Below, piece by piece: positions 1-8,046 of a stretch of 64,000 bases of DNA (position 1 is the stretch's first letter; every line of letters begins with the position of its first letter). The translations under genes were made by a program, and so were the position numbers. The notes beneath the pieces are model-generated. The model worked only from the letters and a program-made list of their open reading frames with translations, ran no database searches and was not told the DNA's origin. Source of the DNA: Oscillospiraceae bacterium. GTDB lineage: Bacteria; Bacillota; Clostridia; Oscillospirales; Ruminococcaceae. The stretch is taken from contig CAAGCE010000193.1 of NCBI GenBank assembly GCA_900768245.1, positions 1-64,000 on the forward strand, written 5' to 3'.

Positions 1-173
1 CCGTCATCTTGCACATAAATTTCTTGACATACGACAGTATGCCTGCGAAATTTCTATACAATCTGACGAAAAATCTGACTGCGCATCTGAGGCACTATGG
101 TTTTTAGAGGTGACCTATATGTGTTGTTTAATGCAGCTATCAATGATATATAAAAACTGAAAGGGATTTTCCT
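1..173. other. Upstream region without an identifiable gene
   Basis: No start codon with a ribosome site opens a convincing gene here. Short open frames run in from the left edge (frame 2 to about position 160, frame 3 to about 107), so this could be the tail of a gene or of a degenerate mobile element, but I recognise neither peptide. Bases 102-119 are an exact inverted copy of 56890-56907. A TTGACA at 24-29 has no good -10 partner 17 bp downstream. Confidence 0.3.
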
Positions 174-1541
174 ATGAATAAGGACAGCAGAAAAACTATT
201 GCATATATAGGCGGAGGGTCTATTGACTTTGGTTGGAGGCTTTTTTCAGCTCTTGCAGGTGAAGAAATATGTGCTGCCGTTAATCTTTATGATATTGACA
301 AACAGCTTTCGCTTTCAAATGAAGTGATAGGAAATAATCTGCGTGAAAATCCAAATTGCAAAGGTGATATAATTTACCTTGCGGCAGATACTCCGGAAGA
401 AGCATTGAGAAATGCTGATATTGTTATACTTTCATTTACGCAGGGTACGGTTGAAGAAATGGTTTCCGAGCTTACTCTTCCCGAAGCATATGGAATATTT
501 CAGTCAACAGGGGAATATACAGGTCCTTCAGGCATAATGAAAGCTTTGAAAACCTTGCCTGAATACATAAAATATACCGAACTTATAAAGCAGCTTTGTC
601 CTGATGCATGGGTAATAAATCTCACTAATCCAATGGCAGAATGTATGCTGCTGATGTATCATATTTTCCCTGAGATAAAGCTGTTTGGTTCAACCAATGA
701 ATTGTTTCCGACGCTTGAACTGCTTGCAGGCATAATCGAGCGTGAAAAAGGTGTAAAAAATATACGCCGCCGTGATATTAAAGGAAATCTTATCGGTATA
801 AGCGGATTCAGCTGGTTTAATGAGGTTCGTTGGAATGACGAGGATATTATGCCTATTTTCAGAAAATATGCCGAAAAATATTGTTCATCAGGCTTTGAGC
901 TTGATCCCGGTGAATACAGAAATGATCCTAAAGAATCCGCCAATAAAATCAAATTTGATCTGTTTTTAAGATATGGTCTTATATGTGCTGTGCCTGACCG
1001 AATTGCAGCTGATTTTTGTCCTGCATGGTATCTTAAATCGCCATCTGTTATATCCGAGTGGAAATTCAGCCAGACATCTGTAAATCAGCTAAAAAAACTA
1101 AAGCTTGACCGTGCAAGCCGTGTTAAGCCGCTTATGAGCGGAAGCGAATATTTAAGTGTCGGAGGTAATTCGACAGACTGTGCATTGCAGATAAAAGCTT
1201 TGCTTGGACACGGAAATCTTATAACAAATATTTGCAGCAGAAATGTTGGTCAAGTAGCAAATCTCCCGGAGGGAGCAATCGTTTCGACAAATGCGCTTAT
1301 AAGCAAGAACTCAGTAAAGCCTGTTTGTGCGGGCAGACTTCCAGATGAAATATATGCGCTTACAATAAGGCATACAATGAACCAATCAACAATAATAAAG
1401 TCTGTACTTGAAAAAGACCTCGATATTGCGTTTAACGCATTTTTAAACGATCCGCTTATGTCAGCTGACTTGTCCTCTGCAACAGAACTTTACAGCGAAA
1501 TGCTTGCGGCAGTAAGAAAACATTTGATATACTATTGTTAA
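174..1541 (+). CDS. GH4-like NAD-dependent glycoside hydrolase, metal ligands missing
   Basis: Predicted cytoplasmic Rossmann-fold protein of 455 aa, the usual length for glycosidase family 4, whose members act by NAD-dependent redox chemistry, mostly on alpha-glucosides, alpha-galactosides or 6-phospho-sugars. The dinucleotide motif YIGGGS sits at residues 11-16. The PDAWVINLTNPM segment (143-154) matches the GH4 signature containing the substrate-contacting Asn-Pro. Two metal ligands of the family are absent: the GLCHS-type motif reads FGSTNE (171-176), with no Cys or His, and the NHxxWF-type motif reads SGFSWF (210-215), with Gly in place of His. Substrate is therefore not predictable, and it may belong to a separate NAD-dependent clade. 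The start follows GAAAGGG with 8 nt spacing. It has its own terminator and appears monocistronic. Confidence 0.75.
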   Translation: MNKDSRKTIAYIGGGSIDFGWRLFSALAGEEICAAVNLYDIDKQLSLSNEVIGNNLRENPNCKGDIIYLAADTPEEALRNADIVILSFTQGTVEEMVSELTLPEAYGIFQSTGEYTGPSGIMKALKTLPEYIKYTELIKQLCPDAWVINLTNPMAECMLLMYHIFPEIKLFGSTNELFPTLELLAGIIEREKGVKNIRRRDIKGNLIGISGFSWFNEVRWNDEDIMPIFRKYAEKYCSSGFELDPGEYRNDPKESANKIKFDLFLRYGLICAVPDRIAADFCPAWYLKSPSVISEWKFSQTSVNQLKKLKLDRASRVKPLMSGSEYLSVGGNSTDCALQIKALLGHGNLITNICSRNVGQVANLPEGAIVSTNALISKNSVKPVCAGRLPDEIYALTIRHTMNQSTIIKSVLEKDLDIAFNAFLNDPLMSADLSSATELYSEMLAAVRKHLIYYC

Positions 1542-1548
1542 ATACTTT

Positions 1549-1578
1549 AAACAGGCAGGCTGAGGCTTGCCTGTTTTT
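1549..1578 (+). terminator. Intrinsic terminator after the GH4-like gene
   Basis: A 12-bp stem with one G-U wobble (arms 1549-1560 and 1565-1576) closes a TGAG loop. The T-run overlaps the 3' arm and continues to 1578. Confidence 0.85.
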
Positions 1579-1623
1579 GTATTATTTTGCATAAAAGTGC
1601 AGCGATTTTTACCGTATCAGCTA

Positions 1624-1652
1624 TTGATTATCATTAATTATTTTATTATAAT
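1624..1652 (+). promoter_or_regulatory. Sigma-A promoter of the first GH5 gene
   Basis: TTGATT (1624-1629), 17 bp, then TATAAT (1647-1652), about 30 bp upstream of the start codon at 1686. Confidence 0.75.
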
Positions 1653-1685
1653 GGACTTAACAAATAAATTTGGAGGGCTGAATAA

Positions 1686-2855
1686 ATGAAAAGAGCAGTA
1701 AGTGTTTTGTGGGCGGCTGCAATAGTAGTTTCTGCATTTTTTACCACGGGCTGTAAAGATAACAGCAAAAGCGAGTTTGACGATGGTGTAATGCGTAAGG
1801 AAATGACTTCTACAGAATATGTTTCTGAAATGGGACTTGGTATAAACCTTGGAAACACAATGGAAGCCTATTGGGCAAACGATCAGAACAGAAATTCTGG
1901 AAGCACAGTGATCGGTGACAATACGATCTCAAATTATGAAACCTGCTGGGGTGCAATAAAAACAACTCAGGAAATAATCGACGGAATGAAAAATGCGGGA
2001 TTTAATACTGTTCGTGTTCCTGTTTATTGGGGAAATTCAATGACAAATGACGGAACATTTACTATTTCAGATGCAATGTTTGACCGTGTTGAAGAAATAG
2101 TTGACTATTGCAGAAAAGCAGATCTTTATGTCGTTATTAATATTCATCATTACGATGAATTTATAATAAAAAATTACAGTGAAGAGGATGCTGTAAAAAT
2201 TACAGGTACACTCTGGAAACAGATAGCAAAGCATTTTAAAAACTATTCAGACTATCTTATTTTTGAAGGCTTTAATGAAAATCTCGGAACGGTTCGTGAG
2301 TCTGATAATTATACAGACGACCAGAAATTTGACTATGTTAATAAGATGAATCAGGCATTTGTTGATGCAGTAAGGTCAACAGGCGGAAATAATAAAACCC
2401 GTATGCTCATTGCGTCAGGCTATTGGACAAATATCGACCTTACAACAGATGCAAGATTCCATATTCCCGAGGACAAGGTAAATGACAGGATAATGGTTTC
2501 GGTTCACTATGTCGATAATGCAATGTACTGGACAAATAACATCGGCGGTCAGAAATGGCTTGATTACAGCAAAGCACAATGTGAGCTTCTGAAAAAAGCA
2601 TTTACTGATAAGGGCATACATGTCTTTGTCGGAGAGTGTACATCAATTTATGATGCCGAACGTTTTGCATCAAATGCAATTTATACTGATTCGACCGAGT
2701 GCCTTGAAATTATGTATGATATGATGCTTGATTATGGCTTTATCCCTGTGCTTTGGGACGTGAACAACAACTTCTATTCAAGAACAAAATATGAGATCAA
2801 ATCAGAAAGCGATAAGGCTCTTATTGAAAAGCTTTCAAAGGAGCTTGCAGAATAA
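1686..2855 (+). CDS. GH5 endoglucanase-type lipoprotein
   Basis: 389-aa glycoside hydrolase of family 5, predicted to cut beta-1,4-glucans outside the cell while lipid-anchored. A signal peptide ends in a lipobox with the acceptor Cys at residue 23 (FTTGC). The catalytic domain fills the rest: GINLGNTMEA near 52-61 (typical of the GH5_4-like opening), paired His in INIHHYD (151-157), acid/base Glu198 in FEGFNEN, HY at 274-275, and nucleophile Glu317 in FVGECTS. The family motif NEP is NEN here. There is no dockerin, linker or carbohydrate-binding module, so it is not a scaffoldin-borne cellulosome enzyme. Ribosome site GGAGGG lies 7 nt upstream. Transcribed alone from its own promoter. Confidence 0.88.
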   Translation: MKRAVSVLWAAAIVVSAFFTTGCKDNSKSEFDDGVMRKEMTSTEYVSEMGLGINLGNTMEAYWANDQNRNSGSTVIGDNTISNYETCWGAIKTTQEIIDGMKNAGFNTVRVPVYWGNSMTNDGTFTISDAMFDRVEEIVDYCRKADLYVVINIHHYDEFIIKNYSEEDAVKITGTLWKQIAKHFKNYSDYLIFEGFNENLGTVRESDNYTDDQKFDYVNKMNQAFVDAVRSTGGNNKTRMLIASGYWTNIDLTTDARFHIPEDKVNDRIMVSVHYVDNAMYWTNNIGGQKWLDYSKAQCELLKKAFTDKGIHVFVGECTSIYDAERFASNAIYTDSTECLEIMYDMMLDYGFIPVLWDVNNNFYSRTKYEIKSESDKALIEKLSKELAE

Positions 2856-2866
2856 TCAATAAAAAA

Positions 2867-2902
2867 GCCTGCACCGATCTTATTTCGGTGCAGGCATTTT
2901 TT
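2867..2902. terminator. Bidirectional terminator between GH5 and tetR
   Basis: An 11-bp perfect GC-rich stem (2867-2877 with 2885-2895) is flanked by six A on the left and T6 on the right (after one A), so it serves both convergent genes. Confidence 0.9.
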
Positions 2903-3515
2903 ATGAAAGCATTGTAATGAACATATCATAGCAAAGCTGTATTATCTCATTAACTGAATGATGAGTTCCGAAAAAACCATAGTTTTCGGGAGTAATATGT
3001 GTCAGATAATTTGTAACCGAAAAGGCTGCAAATTCTATTTTTTCAGGCTCCGGAATTTTGGAAATAACACCGTCTGAAACAGCTGTGTTAATTACACCTA
3101 ATATGATCTCTTTGACTTCCGAGCCGATCTTATCAGCAATTTCCTGTCCTATAAAACATAGATTATCATTTGTATTGATGGCTTTCATTATAAATCCAAG
3201 AAAAATACAGCTTTCTTTACTATGAACTATAAGGTATTCTGCAATTTTGAAAAATGTGTTTTTAAAACCACGCTGTTCAGCGATGATTTTTTTTATGATC
3301 TCAAGCTGATTTGCAGAATGAAAAAGCAGTGCTTCCTTGTAAATATCTTCCTTGCAGGAAAAATACTCATAAACAGTACCCTTGCCGATACTTGCTTTTG
3401 CAGCAATATCGGCAACGGTAATAGCCTCAGGATTTTTGCCTTCAAGGATAAATGATGTCAAAGCCTCAAAAATTTTCTTTTTTTTAGGAGACATAACTGA
3501 GAGCAAATCGTTCAT
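2901..3515 (-). CDS. TetR/AcrR-family repressor of the RND exporter
   Basis: 204-aa one-component regulator. The N-terminal helix-turn-helix is clear around residues 30-60 (ITVADIAAKASIGKGTVYEYF), followed by an all-helical ligand-binding domain of normal length. Its ATG lies one base after the stop codon of the RND gene, so the two are one transcript with the regulator second. A near-perfect 8+8 palindrome of the TetR type (6902-6917) sits inside the promoter of that transcript, so it most likely represses its own operon and is released by an exporter substrate. The ligand cannot be read from sequence. Confidence 0.88.
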   Translation of the reverse strand: MNDLLSVMSPKKKKIFEALTSFILEGKNPEAITVADIAAKASIGKGTVYEYFSCKEDIYKEALLFHSANQLEIIKKIIAEQRGFKNTFFKIAEYLIVHSKESCIFLGFIMKAINTNDNLCFIGQEIADKIGSEVKEIILGVINTAVSDGVISKIPEPEKIEFAAFSVTNYLTHITPENYGFFGTHHSVNEIIQLCYDMFITMLS

Positions 3516-3516
3516 C

Positions 3517-6500
3517 TTATTCCGCCTTTTTTTTATCCTTGCGAAGAATGCTGTACATTACAGGGATAAATACAAGAGTGAGAAGTGTTGAGTAGAGCAT
3601 ACCGCCAATTGTTGTGATTGCGATAGGCTTAAGCATTTCTGAACCCATTGATGTGTCAAATGCCATACCGAGAAGGGCAATTATTGTTGTAAGTGCAGTC
3701 ATAAGGATAGGTCTTAATCTGTCTTTTCCTGTTTTTATAAGAGCATCTCTTGTTGGCATACCGCACGCAATAAGCTGATTTGCATAGTCAACAAATACGA
3801 TACCGTTGTTTACAACGATACCTACAAGAACAACAAGTCCGATAAGAGTTATTACTGATACAGGTGTTCCCGTGATGAAAAGTGCCCAGAACCCGCCTGT
3901 AAATGCAAGAGGTATGGTAAACATAACGATAAACGGGAAGAGGAATGACTGGAACTGCGCTACCATTACAAGATAAATGAATACGATAGCAAGTGCAAGC
4001 ATAAGGAAAAGGTCTGAGAATGTGTCTTTGATCGTTTCGCTTTCACCTGACATTTCATATCGGCAGCCGTTTGGCAAAGTAATATTTTCAAGCCTATCAG
4101 CAATTTCATTATTTACCTTTGTTACATCAAAACCGTCTTTGAGTGAAGCCTTGACAGTAACGGTTCTTTCCTGATTATTATGAGTAATAGATGTAAATCC
4201 GTCTGCTGTAATAACGTCTGCAACATCGGTAATTGGGATTTCAGTACCGTCCGCAGCGGTCAATGTAATGTCCTTTACATCATCTGATGTAAACTTTTTT
4301 TCACGTCCGTCTTTGATATATACGCTGTAAGAAATACCGTTTTCTGTGTAGCTTAATGAAGATTTGGCATCGGCTGCGGCATCTGAAACTGCCATATAGA
4401 CCTGAGCTGTTGTAAGACCTTTGAGCATTGCCGCATTTTTATCAACTACAACACGAATTTCTTCTTTTGATTCGGTAACACCGCTGTCGACATCAACTGT
4501 GCCGTCAACGCTGCTTACAACATCTGCGACCTGACGTGCAGCTTCACGAATATCATCAAGCTCACGTCCCATAATTTTAATTGAAACGCTGTCACCGCTG
4601 AGCATTGAAAGATCCATATTTGAATTCGAAACAGTAACGGTATAATCATAATCTGCTGTAAGGTCACGGATATTTTCGATTATTTCATCTGTTGTGCTGG
4701 TTCTTGATTCGTCAAGCATAACGTAAACTGTTGTACCGCTTGATGAAAGGCTCATAAGTGAGCTGCCTGCATCGGTACTTTCTGTTGTATCCATAATTCC
4801 GACCGTTTCAACTCCGTCAACAGAAAGAAGTGTGTCATTAAGCTTGTCAAGAGCATCAAAACGCTGTTCTCTGCTGTAAGTTTCGGGAATGTCAACGCTT
4901 ACGGTAATGCTGCCTGTATCCATAGACGGGAAGAGCTGTGTACCTGATGAAAGTGCAGCTGCGATACCGCCGCCGAGAAGTACAACCACGGCAACTATAA
5001 CGATCCATTTATGGTTAAGGACTTTATCTATCATTTTTCCGTATGCTTCGGAAAGCTTATCACTGAAATTCTTTTTAAATGTAACATTGTCACCGATCCA
5101 TGCCGCACTTGCTGTCGGAACAAGTGTAAGTGCCACAACAAGACTTGCAGCAAGTGAGAAACCGATAGTAAGAGCCATATCAACAAAAAGCTGTTTGGTG
5201 ATGCCGCTTGTAAATGCAATAGGAACGAAAACTACGATAGTAGTAATTGTTGATGATGTGATTGCACCTGCGACCTGCTTTGCACCTTCAATGGCTGCTT
5301 CTTTTCTTGTTTTGCCTTCGGCACGCATACGGAAAATATTTTCAATAACGACAATGGAGTTGTCTACAAGCATACCTACGCCAAGAGCAAGACCGCCCAT
5401 AGAGATCATATTAAGGGTAATGCCTGCAAAATACATAAGAACGAATGTTGTTACAACGCTGATAGCGATTGATGCAGCAACAATTATTGTAGGTCTGAAT
5501 TTGCGCAGGAAAATATACAATATCACAATTGCAAAGAGAGCACCGAGAAGAAGATTTTTTACGATCGAGTCGATCATAAGGTTAACATATTCGCCCTGAT
5601 TCATAAGGATATTGAACTTAACATTGCTGTTATCTGCGGTGATCTCGTCAATTTTATCCTGAACTGCATTGGTAACTTCTGCAGTTGAATAGTTCGGCTG
5701 TTTCTGAAGTGCAAGCATTACAGCGTGATTTCCATTGATTTTTGAGTATATCATTGATGTGTTATCATAAGTATAAATATCAGCAACATCAGAAAGCTTT
5801 ACCTGACCATAGCCGTCAATTTCAAAAAGGATCTGATTGCCAAGCTCTTCGGCAGATTCATACTTATCACCAACACGCAGGAGATGTGAAATGCCTTCGT
5901 TATCGTCAACAGAACCCGCAGGCATTGAGAAATTCTGTGCAGATAAAATACCGCTTATCATATCAACAGTAATATTTGATGAAATATCGGTATCAGCAGA
6001 AGGAGCATCATCTGAATTTTTCATTGCTTCTTCGACCTGCTGACGTATCTGAGAGCGCATTTCATCTTCATTGATCTCGGGAGCAGAACCCTGCATTGCC
6101 TGATACTGAGCAAGCTGTTCGGGAGTAAGAGCTGAAATGTCAATGCTCTGAGCCTGTTCCTTTGCAGCAGCGAGCTGTTCTTCGAGAATAGACTCGACCT
6201 GTTCATCGATTGCTTTATCTATCTGATCCTGAATGTATGCGTTGATATTGTCATTTACAGAGCTTATCTTATCTTCACTTATTGTAACGTCAACAAAATT
6301 TTCAATAAGACCTGTCGCTGTTGCAGATGCAACACCCTCAACACTCTTTATTTCAGGGATAATTTTTTCTTCGATATATGCCGCAGCTTCATCGTCATTC
6401 ATACCATCGACCGATGCGGTAAGAATTTCAACAGGCATCATATCAGGGTTGATCTTCATTATCATAGGACTGCCTATTTCGTCAGGAAAATACGGTGTTA

Positions 6501-6840
6501 TCATATCAAGACTTTCACGCATTTCAAGTACGGCCGAGTCCATATTCGTATCATCATTAAATTCAAGAATAATAATAGACATATTTTCGGCAGAAATTGA
6601 AGTAAGCTGATCCATATTATCCACAGAAGCAAGTGTCTGCTCAAGTGTATCTGTTACAACAGTTTCGACCTGTTCAGGCGAAGCTCCGGGATATGTTGTT
6701 ATTACAACAGCATATGGTAGATTTATACTTGGAATAAGATCCACAGTCATTTTGGTGTAGGATACAAAACCAAGTATAAGCACAAGAACTATCGCTACTA
6801 CCACGGTAAATGGTTTTTTTACGCTATATTCTGACAGCAT
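3517..6840 (-). CDS. RND-family efflux transporter (HAE1/AcrB/SwrC type)
   Basis: 1107-aa inner-membrane proton-driven exporter. One TM segment precedes each of two large extracytoplasmic domains, and each is followed by a block of several TM segments. The proton-relay Asp of TM4 is visible in GVGMLVDNSIVV. A charged, Gln/Glu-rich helical insertion of about 80 residues (residues ~210-295) lies in the first extracytoplasmic loop, where proteobacterial AcrB has none; it may replace part of the missing adaptor, since no membrane-fusion protein or outer-membrane channel is encoded nearby. I place the start at ATG 6840 rather than TTG 6846. The SD AGGAGGTGA (6876-6884) is separated from this ATG by a perfect 12-bp hairpin; folded, it leaves an effective spacing of 6 nt. 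Confidence 0.9.
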   Translation of the reverse strand: MLSEYSVKKPFTVVVAIVLVLILGFVSYTKMTVDLIPSINLPYAVVITTYPGASPEQVETVVTDTLEQTLASVDNMDQLTSISAENMSIIILEFNDDTNMDSAVLEMRESLDMITPYFPDEIGSPMIMKINPDMMPVEILTASVDGMNDDEAAAYIEEKIIPEIKSVEGVASATATGLIENFVDVTISEDKISSVNDNINAYIQDQIDKAIDEQVESILEEQLAAAKEQAQSIDISALTPEQLAQYQAMQGSAPEINEDEMRSQIRQQVEEAMKNSDDAPSADTDISSNITVDMISGILSAQNFSMPAGSVDDNEGISHLLRVGDKYESAEELGNQILFEIDGYGQVKLSDVADIYTYDNTSMIYSKINGNHAVMLALQKQPNYSTAEVTNAVQDKIDEITADNSNVKFNILMNQGEYVNLMIDSIVKNLLLGALFAIVILYIFLRKFRPTIIVAASIAISVVTTFVLMYFAGITLNMISMGGLALGVGMLVDNSIVVIENIFRMRAEGKTRKEAAIEGAKQVAGAITSSTITTIVVFVPIAFTSGITKQLFVDMALTIGFSLAASLVVALTLVPTASAAWIGDNVTFKKNFSDKLSEAYGKMIDKVLNHKWIVIVAVVVLLGGGIAAALSSGTQLFPSMDTGSITVSVDIPETYSREQRFDALDKLNDTLLSVDGVETVGIMDTTESTDAGSSLMSLSSSGTTVYVMLDESRTSTTDEIIENIRDLTADYDYTVTVSNSNMDLSMLSGDSVSIKIMGRELDDIREAARQVADVVSSVDGTVDVDSGVTESKEEIRVVVDKNAAMLKGLTTAQVYMAVSDAAADAKSSLSYTENGISYSVYIKDGREKKFTSDDVKDITLTAADGTEIPITDVADVITADGFTSITHNNQERTVTVKASLKDGFDVTKVNNEIADRLENITLPNGCRYEMSGESETIKDTFSDLFLMLALAIVFIYLVMVAQFQSFLFPFIVMFTIPLAFTGGFWALFITGTPVSVITLIGLVVLVGIVVNNGIVFVDYANQLIACGMPTRDALIKTGKDRLRPILMTALTTIIALLGMAFDTSMGSEMLKPIAITTIGGMLYSTLLTLVFIPVMYSILRKDKKKAE

Positions 6841-6844
6841 TGGC

Positions 6845-6873
6845 AAATAATACGGAGTAATTCCGTATTATTT
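6845..6873 (-). promoter_or_regulatory. Perfect hairpin between SD and start codon of the RND gene
   Basis: Arms 6845-6856 and 6862-6873 are perfectly complementary over 12 bp with a 5-nt loop. On the transcript the order is SD AGGAGGTGA, CA, hairpin, GCCA, ATG. The hairpin therefore brings a distant SD to an ideal distance from the AUG. It could also be a protein-binding DNA palindrome. Confidence 0.75.
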
Positions 6874-6890
6874 TGTCACCTCCTAAATAT

Positions 6891-6919
6891 AATATATTTC
6901 CGACCGACCGGTCAGTCAA
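6891..6919 (-). promoter_or_regulatory. Promoter of the RND-tetR operon
   Basis: On the minus strand TTGACT (6914-6919), 17 bp, then TATATT (6891-6896). Transcription would begin near 6884, almost at the SD, giving a leader of about 45 nt made of only the SD and the hairpin. Confidence 0.75.
6902..6917. promoter_or_regulatory. TetR-type operator
   Basis: GACCGACC followed by GGTCAGTC forms a palindrome with one mismatched pair. It occupies the spacer between the -35 and -10 boxes and overlaps the -35. The GACYGACCGGTC core is typical of operators of TetR regulators next to exporters, so this is the likely site of the repressor at 2901-3515. Confidence 0.8.
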
Positions 6920-6986
6920 CTTACTAATAATATACAAATCATATGACTTTTTTACTTTGCTTATATTAATAACTTGTAAATATAAA

Positions 6987-7020
6987 TGCACCCGATGCTT
7001 TTAATACAGCAAAGGGTGCA
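6987..7020 (-). terminator. Probable terminator of tyrA
   Basis: Arms TGCACCC (6987-6993) and GGGTGCA (7014-7020) pair perfectly, with a second short inner pairing. On the minus strand it is followed by an AT-rich run rather than a pure U-tract, so efficiency is uncertain. Confidence 0.55.
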
Positions 7021-7025
7021 TAAAA

Positions 7026-7856
7026 TCATAACGTTTTTGTTTCTTCTTTAAGAATACGACCGTCACGGAGAAGTGCTTTCAGGCGTTCTGCATCATTATT
7101 CTGCATTGCGTCACGGTATTCGGTAAGTCGGGCAATGATATAATCGATCTCAAAGCATAACGGATCTTTATTAAGCAAAAAAAGAGGGGTCCACATAGTT
7201 TCATTAAGCTTGGCAACTCTTGTAAGATCCTGAAAGCTTCCTGCACTGAAACCCAGCTGTTTCTGATGAGTAGGACTCTTTATGTATGCGTTTGAAACAA
7301 CATGGGCAAGCTGGCTTGTAAAGGCAATGATCTGGTCGTGTTCTTCGGGAGTAGCGGTAACAACCTTTTTAAAGTGAATCGAGTATGCAAAGTCCTCTAT
7401 AAGATTTATTTTAGTTTGAGATACTGATTTATCCGGAGTAATGATAAAGCTTGCATCATCAAATAAATTGTCAAGTGAATATTCAAAGCCGGAAAATTCA
7501 CGTCCTGCCATGGGGTGTACACCTATAAATGTTATATCGTTTTCCGCAAGGACAGGAGTTACTGCATCAACGATAGCTTTTTTTATACCGCAGGTATCTA
7601 TAACGATACTGCCTTTTTTGAATTTTGAAGCATTTTCTTTTATGTAGTCAATAGTTGTGATCGGGTAAAGTGATACTATAGTAATATCTGCAAGGCTGAG
7701 GTCATCTGTAACAGCGTCAATTGCGTTCTGAGAAAGAGCCATTTCAAGAGTTTCTTTGTTTATATCAATACCATATACCGTATGATTAGTGTGTTTTTTT
7801 ATTGCTTTACAAAGAGAACCGCCAATAAGACCAAGACCTACTACTGTAATTTTCAT
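7026..7856 (-). CDS. tyrA: Prephenate dehydrogenase
   Basis: 276-aa enzyme oxidising prephenate to 4-hydroxyphenylpyruvate with NAD(P), the branch-point step to tyrosine. The Rossmann motif VGLGLIGGS is at residues 5-13, and the active-site segment HPMAGRE (~117-123) with the downstream His-rich helix fits the family. There is no C-terminal ACT domain, so direct tyrosine feedback through ACT is not expected. No chorismate mutase fusion and no other aromatic biosynthesis genes are adjacent. Start is supported by AAAGGATG with 8 nt spacing. Two inverted repeats lie upstream (7876-7899 and 7913-7938). Confidence 0.9.
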   Translation of the reverse strand: MKITVVGLGLIGGSLCKAIKKHTNHTVYGIDINKETLEMALSQNAIDAVTDDLSLADITIVSLYPITTIDYIKENASKFKKGSIVIDTCGIKKAIVDAVTPVLAENDITFIGVHPMAGREFSGFEYSLDNLFDDASFIITPDKSVSQTKINLIEDFAYSIHFKKVVTATPEEHDQIIAFTSQLAHVVSNAYIKSPTHQKQLGFSAGSFQDLTRVAKLNETMWTPLFLLNKDPLCFEIDYIIARLTEYRDAMQNNDAERLKALLRDGRILKEETKTL

Positions 7857-7970
7857 TTATAAAACATCCTTTCAATGCAGTTTTTGATTTAACACTGCAA
7901 AGCTTTATACTACTAAACTTTAATCAATAATAGTTTAGCTCATTTATATTCAAATGTCAATAGTTTTTGC

Positions 7971-7999
7971 TTGCATTTTATCTTAAAGTTATGTATAAT
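7971..7999 (+). promoter_or_regulatory. Sigma-A promoter of the second GH5 gene
   Basis: TTGCAT (7971-7976), 17 bp, TATAAT (7994-7999); 47 bp separate it from the start codon. Confidence 0.75.
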
Positions 8000-8046
8000 G
8001 TAATTATTATTCATCAACATTTTGTGACACAGGGGGAACAGCTTGT

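Noticed and set aside
1..160. Partial gene running in from the left edge
   Set aside because: Two frames are open for over 100 nt, but neither peptide is recognisable and no downstream evidence chooses between them.
4889..5599. 236-codon open frame antisense to the RND gene
   Set aside because: It lies wholly within the conserved RND coding frame, has no ribosome site and has low-complexity residues typical of a shadow frame.
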